Part shown: in pieces, positions 5,714 to 5,724 of the stretch
Numbering within the stretch: position 1 is the first letter of the stretch
How the letters are laid out: each line of letters starts with the position of its first letter
DNA from: Kordiimonadaceae bacterium
Lineage (GTDB): Bacteria; Pseudomonadota; Alphaproteobacteria; Sphingomonadales; Emcibacteraceae
NCBI GenBank assembly: GCA_018699075.1
Contig: JABIPV010000343.1
Coordinates: 1 to 5,724, forward strand
DNA length: 5,724 bases
Direction of reading: 5' to 3'
Notes under the pieces: generated by a model
What the model saw: the letters and a program-made list of their open reading frames with translations, nothing else
Databases searched by the model: none
Told to the model about the DNA's origin: nothing
Made by a program: the position numbers and the translations under genes

Positions 5714-5724
5714 TTATGAGCTAC

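Overview
The window looks like chromosomal DNA of an AT-rich alphaproteobacterium. The adenosine kinase-type PfkB sequence, the EI24 membrane protein and endonuclease III closely resemble alphaproteobacterial versions as I remember them, and nth, EI24 and pfkB genes are often neighbours in that class. This assignment rests on recalled family sequences, not on a search. No rRNA, tRNA, CRISPR array, transposase or integrase gene was found.

Left part (1-3082), an ordinary conserved block. The first 29 codons of a MAPEG-family membrane protein run leftward off the window. A 127-bp divergent spacer separates it from nth (endonuclease III, base excision repair), which runs rightward. nth converges on a leftward pair: an EI24-domain membrane protein, then, 3 bp further on, a small outer-membrane-type lipoprotein with a BamE-like C-terminal half. 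The stop codons of nth and the lipoprotein gene interlock in one TTAA. Divergent from the EI24 gene, across 145 bp with plausible promoters in both directions, is an adenosine kinase-type sugar kinase that is unusually rich in cysteine.

Right part (3083-5724), a more fluid stretch. It holds one gene I do not recognise: an exported, all-helical protein of about 353 residues without Cys or Trp. Copies of a 30-nt imperfect hairpin element lie on both sides of it, one on the left (minus orientation) and two on the right (plus orientation). The right-hand spacer has several further inverted repeats. Then come two leftward gene remnants, read in the order PLP enzyme then HIT protein. The HIT protein has its histidine triad but no N-terminal third and no start codon. 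The Cys/Met-metabolism PLP enzyme has its catalytic lysine, but its open frame ends at an in-frame stop near the window edge, with no ATG or GTG in the conserved upstream part.

The left genes do housekeeping work: DNA repair, purine nucleoside salvage and envelope proteins. The right part reads as a rearranged intergenic zone with an orphan gene and decaying genes. I did not find a convincing new multi-gene system. The best leads are the hairpin family bracketing the orphan gene and the two disrupted genes beside it.
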